Below are positions 8,746 through 18,221 of a DNA stretch of 64,000 bases, in pieces (the first letter of the stretch is position 1; each line of letters starts with the position of its first letter). Source of the DNA: UBA9926 sp913064795 (GTDB lineage: Bacteria > Pseudomonadota > Gammaproteobacteria > Pseudomonadales > Azotimanducaceae); contig JBJKZD010000009.1 in assembly GCA_045560765.1 (NCBI GenBank), positions 1,073,593 through 1,137,592 on the forward strand, read 5' to 3'. Below the pieces are notes generated by a model. The model was not told the DNA's origin and did not search any database. It saw only the letters and a program-made list of their open reading frames with translations. Made by a program: the position numbers and the translations under genes.

Positions 8746-10151
8746 TATTCTTTCGATCTCATCTTGGAATCGAGTGCTTCTGTAAGTCCGTCACCGAGCA
8801 AGTTAAACGCTAGGACCGTAATGCTGATGAACAGCGCCGGAAAGAAAAGTTCGTGTGGGTGACTGAGCATGGTTTTAACGCCCTCGTTGCACATGGAGCC
8901 CCAAGAAGGTGTTGGCGGCGCAACGCCCATGCCAATAAAGGATAGGAAGGCTTCAGTGAAAATCGCAGAAGGCACCGCAAAGGTTAGAGTCACCAAGATG
9001 ACCCCCATGGTATTGGGAATGATGTGTCTTGCAATCAGATAACTTGGACCGCCCCCTAGGAGTCTTGCCGCTTCGATGTAGCCTTGCTCTCGAATGCGAA
9101 GCACCTGACCTCTCACAAGTCTTGCGGTGGCGGGCCAAAGTAATAGGATCAACGCAATGAGCATCGGCAGAATGCCGCTTTCACCCGGGCCTATACCGAA
9201 GGCAATCTTGAATAAGATCATGAACAATAAGAACGGCAGCGCGACCACAAAGTCAGCAAAACGCATGAGAACTTGATCGGTGGTGCCTCCAAGATACCCC
9301 GCAAACCCCCCATAAAAGACTCCAAAAAGCACATAAATTAGGGGTGCGACAACCCCGATGAACAACGACACTCGGGCCCCTTGCATCAGTCGGGCGAGCA
9401 TATCCCGGCCCAGGTAATCGGTGCCCAAGGGATGAAAGGCTAACTGCACGGTTTGCCCCGGGCGGTCATCGGAATCGATCAACTGTCGTTCCAGTGCTTG
9501 GGAGACGGTGATTGATTGCTGGGGTGAAACTTCAAGGGTTGAGACCACATCGAATTCGTCGAAACCATCGGTGGGAATGATTGAGTAATAATAAGTCTGA
9601 GATTTTAGATTCAGCCGGTCCTCGAATCCCACGATGTTGCCAGCAGTCAGACTCGCCAGGGGTAATCCCAGTCCCATTAGCCCCTCGGGCGCTGACTCAC
9701 TGCGATAAACGCTGTAGCCCCCTGCTTGATCTACGGGTGACCAAGAAAGGCGAACCGATTGGGTGGTGGGGGTCCCCAGAACTGTCAGTCCAGTCACAGC
9801 GTCTAGAGCATCCGGATACCCCGAGGGCGCTGGTGGATGCGTGGTATCGATCGGGGTGGCGGAGGGTTCAAAATCTTTGACGAGCAGCGCAGTTTTTGGC
9901 AATGCCGGTGCCTGGGATATTTGGTCAAGATCCTGCGCGGCTGGGTCCTTGGTCCAGATCCAAGGGCCAATAAGCGTAAAAAACGCTAGACCAACGATGA
10001 GGTATAACGAAATCAATGCACGGGTATTTTTCTTAAGTCGAATCCACGCATCTTGCCAGTACGACAAGGAGGGTCGAGAAATCTGTTCAAGATTATCCTG
10101 CGATGGGGCTGGCTGGAAGTCAGCCTCAGTCAAGGTTCGAAGGGTATTCAT
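8745..10151 (-). CDS. oppC: Peptide ABC transporter permease OppC with a fibronectin III-like periplasmic insert
   Basis: 468 residues, roughly 150 more than usual OppC proteins. TM1 is at about 45-65; the family motif HPLGTDYLGRDMLARL appears only at about 240, followed by the standard DppC/OppC permease core with the EAA loop (EAARLLGGGPSYL). The extra part, residues about 90-230 (roughly 9460-9880), lies in the first periplasmic loop. It contains a fibronectin III-like pattern: LTVLGTPTTQSVRLSWSP, then GGYSVYRSE, then QTYYYSIIPTDGFDE before a final strand (residues about 117-212). The frame is unbroken, so this is a real insert and not two genes. It probably extends toward the binding protein or cell envelope; its function is unknown. 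Confidence 0.9.
   Translation of the reverse strand: MNTLRTLTEADFQPAPSQDNLEQISRPSLSYWQDAWIRLKKNTRALISLYLIVGLAFFTLIGPWIWTKDPAAQDLDQISQAPALPKTALLVKDFEPSATPIDTTHPPAPSGYPDALDAVTGLTVLGTPTTQSVRLSWSPVDQAGGYSVYRSESAPEGLMGLGLPLASLTAGNIVGFEDRLNLKSQTYYYSIIPTDGFDEFDVVSTLEVSPQQSITVSQALERQLIDSDDRPGQTVQLAFHPLGTDYLGRDMLARLMQGARVSLFIGVVAPLIYVLFGVFYGGFAGYLGGTTDQVLMRFADFVVALPFLLFMILFKIAFGIGPGESGILPMLIALILLLWPATARLVRGQVLRIREQGYIEAARLLGGGPSYLIARHIIPNTMGVILVTLTFAVPSAIFTEAFLSFIGMGVAPPTPSWGSMCNEGVKTMLSHPHELFFPALFISITVLAFNLLGDGLTEALDSKMRSKE
9516..9803 (-). other. Fibronectin type III-like domain inside oppC
   Basis: Residues about 117-212 of OppC. Seen in sequence: alternating beta-strand pattern with the FN3 hallmarks, a tryptophan in strand B (LSWSP), a YSVYR strand C motif and a YYYSI strand F tyrosine corner. 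It sits between TM1 and the TLGRD-type motif, so it should face the periplasm. The domain call is from pattern only and was not scored against a profile. Confidence 0.65.
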
Positions 10152-11080
10152 TTGAGCCGAACTCTTGGGTCAATAAAGCCGTAGATGATGTCGACGAGAA
10201 TCACCATGAGCACGAGAAAAGCGCCGTAGAACACCGTTGTCCCCATAATGACCGTGTAATCGAGTTGCTGTACGGCTTGCACGAAGTAGCGACCCAGCCC
10301 AGGAATTGCAAAGACCAGCTCCACCACAAAACCTCCGGTCGTGATTGCTGCGATCTGGGGTCCAAGGACTGTGACGACCGGCAGGATCGCATTGCGCAAT
10401 TGATGCTTGAAAAAAATTCTCTGAGGGGAAAGCCCCTTGGCTTTGGCGGTTTTAATGAAATCTTCGTTAACAACCTCGAGCATTGATGAGCGCATTAGGC
10501 GGGTCAACAAGGCCATGGTGCCAAGGCCGAGAACCAGTGATGGCATCAGCATGTGTGAAAAAGTTCCCCAGCCGGCGACGGGGAGAATGGAGGTTCCAAA
10601 CCACTGGTTGAGATTGACTAAAAGAAGTTGTCCAAGGGCGGCGAAAACGAAACTGGGTACAGAAATCCCCAGAATGACTAGGAACATAATGATGATGTCG
10701 GGTAACTGATTGCGGTAGAGCGCCGTGATGGCCCCCCAAAGAATTCCGCCAAGGGCGGCAAATGTGATGGCTAGAATGCCAAGCGCCGCCGATACGGGGA
10801 AGTGATCTTTGATGATGTCATTGACCCGCCGGTTTTGCTGAGTGAAAGAAATGCCAAAATCCCCCTGAATCATATTAGAGAGGTAAATGACATATTGTTC
10901 GGGTAGTGGGCGATCAAGGCCGTACTTGCGTGCGAGATTTTCTCGAATCTCAGCAGTCGTCGCCTTTTCGTTCATCAGCGGATCACCTGGAACCGCGTGC
11001 ATCGCGAGAAAGGTCGCGGTGGCAATAAACCATACGGTAATGACGCCGGAGAGGAGTCTGCCCAGTGTGTAGCGAAACAT
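10148..11080 (-). CDS. oppB: Peptide ABC transporter permease OppB/DppB
   Basis: 310 residues. Starts with the family N-terminus MFRYTLGRLLSGVITVWFIATATFLAMHAVPGDP, shortened here to its key parts GRLL, TFL and PGDP, and includes the EAA-type loop KAKGLSPQRIFFKHQLRN and about six membrane segments. OppB forms the inner-membrane channel with OppC. It overlaps oppC by four bases and follows oppA by four bases. Nothing unusual in length or motifs. Confidence 0.95.
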   Translation of the reverse strand: MFRYTLGRLLSGVITVWFIATATFLAMHAVPGDPLMNEKATTAEIRENLARKYGLDRPLPEQYVIYLSNMIQGDFGISFTQQNRRVNDIIKDHFPVSAALGILAITFAALGGILWGAITALYRNQLPDIIIMFLVILGISVPSFVFAALGQLLLVNLNQWFGTSILPVAGWGTFSHMLMPSLVLGLGTMALLTRLMRSSMLEVVNEDFIKTAKAKGLSPQRIFFKHQLRNAILPVVTVLGPQIAAITTGGFVVELVFAIPGLGRYFVQAVQQLDYTVIMGTTVFYGAFLVLMVILVDIIYGFIDPRVRLK

Positions 11081-11084
11081 CCTG

Positions 11085-12683
11085 TTAGGGCACTATGCGA
11101 GCATGAGTAAAGTCAGGGTCAGATCCAATCACCGTTCGTCTTAAGCCCTTGATCTTGGGGTGTTGGATATAAATGACCCCTTGTTCGTACATGGGTAGGA
11201 TAATAGCGTCGTCATAAACGAGGGTCTGGATGCCTGCCATGGCTTCCATCCTGGTGGTTGGATCACTACTGTTCATAGCAATTCGGACCAACCGGTCATA
11301 CTCAGGGTTGTTATACCGGCCCCGATTATTGAGGTTCCAGGAGGCAAATAGATCGCCAAAAGTCATGATGTCGTCAAAATCGGGTCCCCAGCCAGCCCCA
11401 ACAATATCGAAGTCGCCCTCGGTCATCTTTGCAAGTCGCTGTTTGAAGGTTTGAACATCAATTTTGATATCCAGGTTGAGCTTGGTTTTGAGCATGCCTT
11501 GGGTGTATTCCGCTTGTTTTGTTGCCGTTGGACTGTCGCTCACAAGCAGGACCAGAGGCGGGATTTGCTCAACCCCTAGCTCTGCCTTGGCCTCCGCCAG
11601 AAGACGTTTTGCGTGGGCCAGGTCAGGCCTTAAAACTTTGGCAGGGTATTCTTCGCGAAAGGTTTTATTGACGCCTTTGATCCAGCTGGGAAACAAACTG
11701 GCCCCTGGCAGATTCCCTGGGGTTTGCAGCACTTTGTTGACGAATTCGTCGGGGTCGAAAGCGGCCTGGATCGCTTGTCTGAGCTTAAGATTCCTGGTGA
11801 TGCGCTCAGGCCGGTAGTTGTACTCAAGAAAATAAACGCTGCCGGTTGCAAACGGCCGAATACGAAATTGATTTTTGAGTGCGTCCTTGTAGGTTTCTCC
11901 ATCGAGTTGGGTGTAGGCGATTTCATCATCAATGAAGAGGTTCAATCGCGCTCGGGTATCGGCCGTGATGTAGTCTGCGTCGATCCCATTTAACCGGATG
12001 GTTTGGCGGTTCCAGTAGGTTTCGTTCTTCTGCATTTTTAGAGAAGCACTGTGAACCCAATCCGTAATTTTGAAAGCGCCGTTGTAGAGCATCTGACTGG
12101 CATCGGCCGCATAGGAGGCTTCAACTGATCGGTAAAAGCGCTCTTGCACCGGAAAGGTCGTCACAAAGGCGGTGAGCTTCATGAAATAACCCGTGGGCCG
12201 CTCGAGGGTGACCTCCAGGGTATGGTCATCTAATGCGCGAATTCCAAGATCTGTAATCGGCAGATTGCCTTGGTTAATGGCTTCGGCATTTTTGACCGGG
12301 TACAAAATAAAGGCATATTCCGAGGCTGTTTTTGGATCAACGGCATTACGCCATGCAAAGACAAAGTCATGTGCGGTCACGGGATCGCCGTTGCTCCACT
12401 TTGCGTCTTTTCGGAGCCAGAATTTTGCCGAGGTTGCAGACAGGGTCCAGCGCTCCGCGACCCCTGGGGCTAAATTGCCGCGACGGTCGTAACGGGTGAG
12501 TCCTTCCATGACATGGCCTAAAACGAAGATCGAGACTTGGTCGGTAGCTTTCATGCTGTTGAGTTGGGGTGGCTCTTGAGCCAGAGCAATCTTTACCACT
12601 TGACGGGTGGCATCGACTGATTGAGCCTCGATGGCTCCGGAGAAAAGGCAAAGCGCGATGGCCAAAGACTTGAGGAAATTCAT
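11085..12683 (-). CDS. oppA: Periplasmic peptide-binding protein OppA (SBP family 5)
   Basis: 532 residues with a Sec signal peptide (MNFLKSLAIALCLFSGAIEA then QS). The family 5 solute-binding signature is clear: LNSMKATDQVS, GLTRYDRRGNLAPGVAERW, then AHDFVFAWRNAVDP. It captures oligopeptides in the periplasm and delivers them to OppBC. First gene of the operon; GAGAGAG lies just upstream of the ATG. The 148-bp spacer to the upstream VWA gene should hold the promoter, but no strong -35/-10 pair is evident. Confidence 0.95.
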   Translation of the reverse strand: MNFLKSLAIALCLFSGAIEAQSVDATRQVVKIALAQEPPQLNSMKATDQVSIFVLGHVMEGLTRYDRRGNLAPGVAERWTLSATSAKFWLRKDAKWSNGDPVTAHDFVFAWRNAVDPKTASEYAFILYPVKNAEAINQGNLPITDLGIRALDDHTLEVTLERPTGYFMKLTAFVTTFPVQERFYRSVEASYAADASQMLYNGAFKITDWVHSASLKMQKNETYWNRQTIRLNGIDADYITADTRARLNLFIDDEIAYTQLDGETYKDALKNQFRIRPFATGSVYFLEYNYRPERITRNLKLRQAIQAAFDPDEFVNKVLQTPGNLPGASLFPSWIKGVNKTFREEYPAKVLRPDLAHAKRLLAEAKAELGVEQIPPLVLLVSDSPTATKQAEYTQGMLKTKLNLDIKIDVQTFKQRLAKMTEGDFDIVGAGWGPDFDDIMTFGDLFASWNLNNRGRYNNPEYDRLVRIAMNSSDPTTRMEAMAGIQTLVYDDAIILPMYEQGVIYIQHPKIKGLRRTVIGSDPDFTHARIVP

Positions 12684-12831
12684 GCTCTCTCGATCGACTG
12701 TTTAAAAAGCGGAGTCTATCACGGGATAGCACGGGTGTCTGAAGCCGCCGGTTGTAGCCGGGATCGCTTGGATAATCGATAAGCACCTGGTCAGGGGCTC
12801 AAACCCGCGACCTTGGCAAGGCTGCTCCGAT

Positions 12832-14307
12832 CTAGGCGGCGTATTTCAACAAATTGGAAACAACTCGCTCAAGATGAGTCAGAGAGTTACAAACCTCGGT
12901 CTGATGGCAGTTTGGGCCATATTTCTTCATTTCCGCATCACCCACGGTCCAGTTCGAGCGTGGCTCTGGGTTGAGCCAGATCACGCGCTTCGACTTATCA
13001 TAGATTTCGCGCAGAATTTCGGACTTCGAGTCACCGTAATTGTTACGGGCATCGCCTAGGATAATGACGGTGGTTTTGTTGTCGACGTCGTCCATGCAAT
13101 TGCGCTTAAAATCCATGAGCATTTGGCCGTAGTCCGTCGACCCGTTCCCGTAATCACGCATGGTCTTTGCCATGGCGTCTTCTAGGTTGCTGTTTTGGAA
13201 AAGACGCGTAACCTCCCCGAGATCAGAGGAGAAGGCAAAACTTCGCACTTTGGGGATAACCTCAGCAAGGCTGTAGAGAAACATCAGCAAAAACCGAGAA
13301 TAATTGCTGACAGAGCCACTGCAGTCGCAGATACACATCACCTTGGGGCGATCGACTTTGGAAGATTTCCACTTAAGATCAAAGAAGACGCCGTCGTATT
13401 GCATGTTGTGCCGGAGCGTTTTTCGAATATCGAGCTGCCCTTTCTTGAAGGTTTTGCGTCGCTTTGAATGAATGGAAACCAACTTTTTGGCCATTTTAAA
13501 GACAATTTCTTGTACGTCCTTAAAATTACGTTTTTCAAGATTGCTGAGTTTCACTTTTTTTAAGAGCTCTTCTCTGAGCTGCTTGCCATGCTCATCGGCA
13601 TGTAAGAAAAACTGCTTCTCGACATAGTCTCGAACTTGGTCTCTGAGTTGGTCCCGGGCGCGTTTGAGTTTTCCAGCAAGGCGCTGTTCCCCGGTGCCGC
13701 CTTCGCCTTGGAGGTCAGTAATCTCCTCAGAGAGCGCTTTTAACCCCATCGCATCCATGATCTTACGGGTATAAAGCCCTTTTTGGGTGAAGACCACGAT
13801 TTGATTGACCTCGACAGCCCGCCCGGCTTCTGCCATAGCAACCATTAGGTCTGTTCGTGATCCATTGACAAGTAATTGGCCCAGTGGCGATGAGGGCTGG
13901 AGCGCTTCGCCGCCGTCTTCAGAATCCTCTAAGGACTCGGTTTCATCCTCAGCATTGCCCTGACCGCTGCCTTGTCCAGAGCCTTTGCCGCCAGGCTGAC
14001 CCGGAGTATTACCGTTGTCACCCTCGTCATCAAAGGCATCGCTGGAAGGGTCATCGCCCTCATCACCACCGGCCGCATCGGTCTTCATGACATCGTCGAA
14101 GGTGAAGAATTTTTCGAAACAGGTCTCAAAGGTCTCTTTTTCTTCGGGGTTTTTTGAGAGCAGCATCGACAAACTGTCTTTAAACAAGCTCCGATCTTCA
14201 TAGCCAACGACTTCGAGTGCCGCCATAGCGTCCAAGGTCTCTGCGGGAGAGACTTTGACTTCTGCGGTACGCAGGACCTTGATGAAGTCGACGAGGGTTT
14301 TCTCCAT
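12832..14307 (-). CDS. VWA-domain protein, CoxE-like partner of a MoxR ATPase
   Basis: 491 residues. The N-terminal helical part (1-75) is followed by a low-complexity Gly/Asp/Ser linker (about 78-135), a helical middle domain, and a C-terminal VWA domain with metal site CDCSGSVS (Asp328, Ser330, Ser332). Such proteins act with MoxR AAA+ ATPases as metal-dependent chaperones or maturation factors. The start overlaps the moxR stop by one base (TAATG), so the two form a coupled pair. The client protein is not identifiable from neighbours. This is the second AAA+/VWA pair within 12 kb, but it is not a recent copy of cobST: the architecture differs. Confidence 0.85.
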   Translation of the reverse strand: MEKTLVDFIKVLRTAEVKVSPAETLDAMAALEVVGYEDRSLFKDSLSMLLSKNPEEKETFETCFEKFFTFDDVMKTDAAGGDEGDDPSSDAFDDEGDNGNTPGQPGGKGSGQGSGQGNAEDETESLEDSEDGGEALQPSSPLGQLLVNGSRTDLMVAMAEAGRAVEVNQIVVFTQKGLYTRKIMDAMGLKALSEEITDLQGEGGTGEQRLAGKLKRARDQLRDQVRDYVEKQFFLHADEHGKQLREELLKKVKLSNLEKRNFKDVQEIVFKMAKKLVSIHSKRRKTFKKGQLDIRKTLRHNMQYDGVFFDLKWKSSKVDRPKVMCICDCSGSVSNYSRFLLMFLYSLAEVIPKVRSFAFSSDLGEVTRLFQNSNLEDAMAKTMRDYGNGSTDYGQMLMDFKRNCMDDVDNKTTVIILGDARNNYGDSKSEILREIYDKSKRVIWLNPEPRSNWTVGDAEMKKYGPNCHQTEVCNSLTHLERVVSNLLKYAA

Positions 14308-15257
14308 TAGGAGGCCTTGGTGGCTTTATTCGTGAGCATTTGAACTTCCCCAGTGACCGCTTCAATATCCTCTTGGAACTTTAAAATGACATTGAGGGTT
14401 TGTTTCACCAGTTCAGAATCGAGAGATTCCGTGTGCAGCAGAATGAGGGTTTTGGCCCAGTCAATGGTCTCACTGATCGCGGGAACCTTCTTCAGGTCCA
14501 ATTCTCTGAGTTCTTGAATAAAGGTGACGAGCTGTCTTCTGAGTGCTTCAGGGACCTCTGGAACACGCGCTTTAACAATTTGACTTTCAAGATCCGCATC
14601 TGGGAAGGGAATGTACAGGTGCAAGCAGCGGCGTTTGAGGGCATCGCTGATTTCACGGGTATTATTGCTCGTCAAGAATACCAAGGGCTTTCTGTCGGGA
14701 TGGGCTTTGACGGTTCCAATCTCTGGTATGGACAACTGGTAGTCTGAGAGCATTTCGAGGAGCAGGGACTCGAATTCGTGATCGCTTTTATCGATCTCAT
14801 CGATGAGCAAGACGCAGCCAGCTTCCTCTTTCAGTGCCTTGAGTAACGGTCGAGGTTCTAAAAAGTCTTCGGAGAAGAAAACATCGCCAAATTCGTGAAG
14901 TTTGGCGACGGATTCGGTTAATCCTTTCGCACCTTCGAGGATTTCTCCTAAGGTTTCTTTGAGAACCTGTGTGTATAACAGTTGCTTGCCATATTTCCAT
15001 TCATAGATTGCTTTCGATTCGTCCAATCCTTCGTAGCACTGCAAACGGATACAGTTCAGCGCCAGCATGTTGGCGACAGACTTTGCGAGTTCTGTCTTGC
15101 CAACGCCCGGAGGGCCCTCAATGAGGACAGGCTTGTCGAGATGGTAGGCCAGGAAGACCGCAGTGGCGATCTGATGATTGGAAATGTAGTTCAGATCCGC
15201 CAGTCCCGATTGGATGGAGTCAATGGTTGCAAGTTGTTCGTCTCGTTCTATGGTCAA
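14307..15257 (-). CDS. MoxR-family AAA+ ATPase
   Basis: 316 residues. Walker A EGPPGVGKTE (about 47-56), Walker B CVLLIDEIDKSD, sensor FLTSNNTREISDALKRRC with the arginine finger region. MoxR-type ATPases remodel or insert cofactors into protein complexes together with a VWA partner, here the next gene downstream. It is first of the two-gene minus-strand operon and divergent from the exported amidohydrolase genes; the shared 257-bp spacer (15258-15514) must hold both promoters. Confidence 0.9.
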   Translation of the reverse strand: MTIERDEQLATIDSIQSGLADLNYISNHQIATAVFLAYHLDKPVLIEGPPGVGKTELAKSVANMLALNCIRLQCYEGLDESKAIYEWKYGKQLLYTQVLKETLGEILEGAKGLTESVAKLHEFGDVFFSEDFLEPRPLLKALKEEAGCVLLIDEIDKSDHEFESLLLEMLSDYQLSIPEIGTVKAHPDRKPLVFLTSNNTREISDALKRRCLHLYIPFPDADLESQIVKARVPEVPEALRRQLVTFIQELRELDLKKVPAISETIDWAKTLILLHTESLDSELVKQTLNVILKFQEDIEAVTGEVQMLTNKATKAS

Positions 15258-15514
15258 CGGGGTTCCCCTCGGTCAAAGCTAAAGATCATCAGAAATCAGC
15301 GGTTCAATGCGCAGATCCCGATGCATGAGCGTGAGGCATTATGTAAAGACCGCGATAACTTGTACAGGTGCGGTCTAATTATCATCGAAGCCGATCTTTG
15401 TGGATCATGTTCAATGATAGATTAGGCATGGCACCCTGAAACTGTAAACGGCGCTAAAAGGGTGGTTTGGCTGTGACTTCAAAAGCTGATAGTTTCGAGA
15501 GAAGGAGGCGAGGT

Positions 15515-16915
15515 ATGAAACAACTGTTGATCAAAAAAGTAATATTGTTATTGATGCTTTCGTCCTGGGTAGGGGAAGTTTTAGGCGATTATGAATCGAC
15601 TTATCAGGCGAAGGCGCACAAGAGTTTCGTTATTGAAAATGCCGTGATCGATGTAGGAGAGGGGCAAGGCCCCTTCTTGGGTTGGATTGCGGTTTCGGAG
15701 GGTCGAATCCAAGCGCTGGGCTCGAGCAATGAATCCAAGCCTGAAGTTGCCGAGCGATTAGACGCCAGCGGCCTATGGCTGACTCCAGGAATTATCGATG
15801 TTCACAGCCATCTAGGAGATTACCCCTCCCCGAGTTATCGCGCCCACAGCGATGGCAATGAGGCGACCTCGCCGGTTACCGCTGAGGTCTGGGCTGAACA
15901 CAGTGTGTGGCCCCAGGACCCCCAATTCCCATTAGCCCTTGCCGGCGGCGTGACCGCACTCCAGATCTTACCAGGGTCCGCCAACCTATTTGGTGGACGG
16001 AGCGTCGTGTTGAAAAACGTCTGGTCGAGAACTGTTCAGGGGATGAAATTCCCGGGCGCACCCTATGGCTTAAAAATGGCCTGCGGCGAAAACCCAAAGA
16101 GAGTTTATGGTAGCAAATCGCAGTCTCCGGCGACCCGAATGGGCAATTTCGCGGGCTATCGTAAAGCTTGGATCGATGCCCAGGAGTATCAAAAAAAATG
16201 GCAGCGCTACGAACGCTCTCTGAATGAGTACGTCGCCTGGGAATCGACAAAGAGCGGCTCTGATTACAAGACCCGGCCTTCACCTCCGAAACGAAATCTC
16301 CAAATGGAGACGCTGGTGGGTGTTCTTGAGGGAGAGATCTTGGTTCACAACCATTGTTACCGTGCCGATGAAATGGCCCAGATCATCGATTTGAGTCAGG
16401 AGTTCAATTATCAAGTCACCGCATTTCACCATGCGGTCGAAGCCTACAAAATTGGCGATTTGCTGGCTGTAAACAACGTCTGCGCAGCGATGTGGGCTGA
16501 TTGGTGGCAGTTCAAACTCGAGTCATTTGACGGGGTGAAGTCAAATGTGCCGATGGTTCATGCAGCCGGCGCCTGTGCCATTGTGCACTCGGACTCAGCG
16601 ACCGGTATTCAGAGGTTGAATCAGGAAGCCGCTAAAGCGTTGGCGGCGGGTCAGCGCCTCGGGCTCAGTCTGTCGGATTCGGATGCTTTGACCTGGCTCA
16701 CGCGGAATGCCGCTAAGGCTCTGGGCATTTTGGATCAGACGGGAACCCTTGCAACTGGAAAGATGGCAGATCTTGTGCTGTGGAGTCATCCCCCCATGAG
16801 CGTGTACGCCCGTGCGCAAATGGTTTTCATTGATGGTGTAAAGCAGTTCGACCGGGAGAAAGGCATTGGGCCGGTGACAGATTTTGAGCTTGGGCAGCGA
16901 GAGGAGATTTTTTAA
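15515..16915 (+). CDS. Exported amidohydrolase (imidazolonepropionase-like), catalytically complete member of a pair
   Basis: 466 residues with a signal peptide (KKVILLLMLSSWVGEVLG). The metal-dependent amidohydrolase core is recognisable: strand with PGIIDVHSHLG (the HxH metal motif), LAGGVTALQILPGSANL, HNHCYRADE, FHHAVEAYKI and the late HSDSATGIQRLNQEA aspartate motif. The ATG at 15515 has an excellent GGAGG site; the frame runs 48 bp further upstream but without signal-peptide logic. The stop overlaps the next gene's start by one base. The likely product is a secreted cyclic amide/peptide hydrolase; the substrate is unknown. Confidence 0.87.
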   Translation: MKQLLIKKVILLLMLSSWVGEVLGDYESTYQAKAHKSFVIENAVIDVGEGQGPFLGWIAVSEGRIQALGSSNESKPEVAERLDASGLWLTPGIIDVHSHLGDYPSPSYRAHSDGNEATSPVTAEVWAEHSVWPQDPQFPLALAGGVTALQILPGSANLFGGRSVVLKNVWSRTVQGMKFPGAPYGLKMACGENPKRVYGSKSQSPATRMGNFAGYRKAWIDAQEYQKKWQRYERSLNEYVAWESTKSGSDYKTRPSPPKRNLQMETLVGVLEGEILVHNHCYRADEMAQIIDLSQEFNYQVTAFHHAVEAYKIGDLLAVNNVCAAMWADWWQFKLESFDGVKSNVPMVHAAGACAIVHSDSATGIQRLNQEAAKALAAGQRLGLSLSDSDALTWLTRNAAKALGILDQTGTLATGKMADLVLWSHPPMSVYARAQMVFIDGVKQFDREKGIGPVTDFELGQREEIF

Positions 16916-18171
16916 TGAAAAATTTTGTCTTAATGCTGGTGTTCGTTTGGGGATCGAGTCTTGCGCTTGGGGACGTGTTAATTAAAGACGCGCGGTTGGT
17001 CAAAGATAATGGTGAAACCGGGGATGTTCGTGATCTGCACATCAAGGATGGGCGCATCGTTGAAATCGGAGTGAATCTAAAGGGAACCGAAGAGACCGTG
17101 ATCTTTGACGCGATGGAGCGGGCGGTCACCGCTGGGTTGATTGATTCTGCAACGACCATCGGTTTAGCAGAAGTGAGCGGTTTGGGTGTGAGCTATGATG
17201 GCGAGGTCTCGGGCGATGATATGGCGGCTGGGTTTCAGGTTGCCCTCGCGCTCAACCCTGCTTCAACGTTAATACCCCTGGCATCAAACGATGGTATTAC
17301 CCGAGGTATTGTAGTGCCCGAACCAGGGGATAGTAATTTTGCTGGACAAAGTGCGTCAGTGCGGTTTGTACAGGGCCGCAATTTTTTGCAACGAGAAGAC
17401 AATGGTTTGCACCTCTATCTCAGAGAGCGAGACCGCCGCTATGCGGGAGGGTCGCGGGCCAGAGCTTTGAGCTTGGCCGTCGATGCGCTAGAGGAGGCGG
17501 GTCGGTTTGACCGCCAACGTGAGGCTTTTGACAGCAACGAACTGCGTCCTTTTGCGATCGGGCTCGATGATCTGGAAACGCTGCTACGGGTTCGATCCGG
17601 CGCCATGCCGTTGGTTGTCCATGTTGATCGCGCGGCGGATATTCGCAACGTCGTAGATGCTTTTACTGCGTTTCCTGATCTGAGATTAATCCTAGCGGGT
17701 GCGGCGGAGGCTTGGAAAGTGACCGAGCGCCTTTTAGCGCATGATATTCCAGTGTTGATTAACGGGCTCGATAATTTGCCGCAGAATTTCGATCGACTGG
17801 GTGCGCGCTTGGACCAAGCCTACTTGCTGAGTTCCGCGGGCGTCCGTTTCGCGTTGATGTCCGGTTCTCCCTATTCTGAGTTTCGCTCCTTGACTCAAGC
17901 CGCCGGTGTTGCGGTGGCGAACGGGCTAGCTTGGGAGCAAGCACTTTTGGCGATCACTGCAGTGCCCGCAGAGATCTGGGGGTTGGAAGGCTTGGGTAAG
18001 ATTGACCGTGGTGCGAAGGCCGATTTGGTGATTTGGAGCGGAGATCCTCTTGAAGTCAGTTCCGCGCCGATCGCCGTCATGGTCGATGGTGAGTGGGTTA
18101 ATTTAGAAACCCGCCAAGATCGTTTGGCCAAACGATATTTGGAGGTTCTAAACCTTGAAACAAAAGATTAG
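16915..18171 (+). CDS. Exported amidohydrolase-like protein lacking the HxH metal motif
   Basis: 418 residues with signal peptide (MKNFVLMLVFVWGSSLALG). It shares the amidohydrolase architecture with its upstream neighbour (beta-sandwich start VLIKDARLV, late LGKIDRGAKADLVIWSGDP), but where catalytic members read PGLIDxHxH it reads TAGLIDSATTIGLAEVS, with no histidines. Later metal ligands are also not obvious. It may be a non-catalytic subunit or pseudoenzyme paired with the complete enzyme, to which it is translationally coupled (TAATG overlap). Confidence 0.82.
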   Translation: MKNFVLMLVFVWGSSLALGDVLIKDARLVKDNGETGDVRDLHIKDGRIVEIGVNLKGTEETVIFDAMERAVTAGLIDSATTIGLAEVSGLGVSYDGEVSGDDMAAGFQVALALNPASTLIPLASNDGITRGIVVPEPGDSNFAGQSASVRFVQGRNFLQREDNGLHLYLRERDRRYAGGSRARALSLAVDALEEAGRFDRQREAFDSNELRPFAIGLDDLETLLRVRSGAMPLVVHVDRAADIRNVVDAFTAFPDLRLILAGAAEAWKVTERLLAHDIPVLINGLDNLPQNFDRLGARLDQAYLLSSAGVRFALMSGSPYSEFRSLTQAAGVAVANGLAWEQALLAITAVPAEIWGLEGLGKIDRGAKADLVIWSGDPLEVSSAPIAVMVDGEWVNLETRQDRLAKRYLEVLNLETKD

Positions 18172-18221
18172 ATTGATGCGGCTTTTTACCAGCAGAGCAT
18201 TGGCACGGGGGTGACAGGGTG

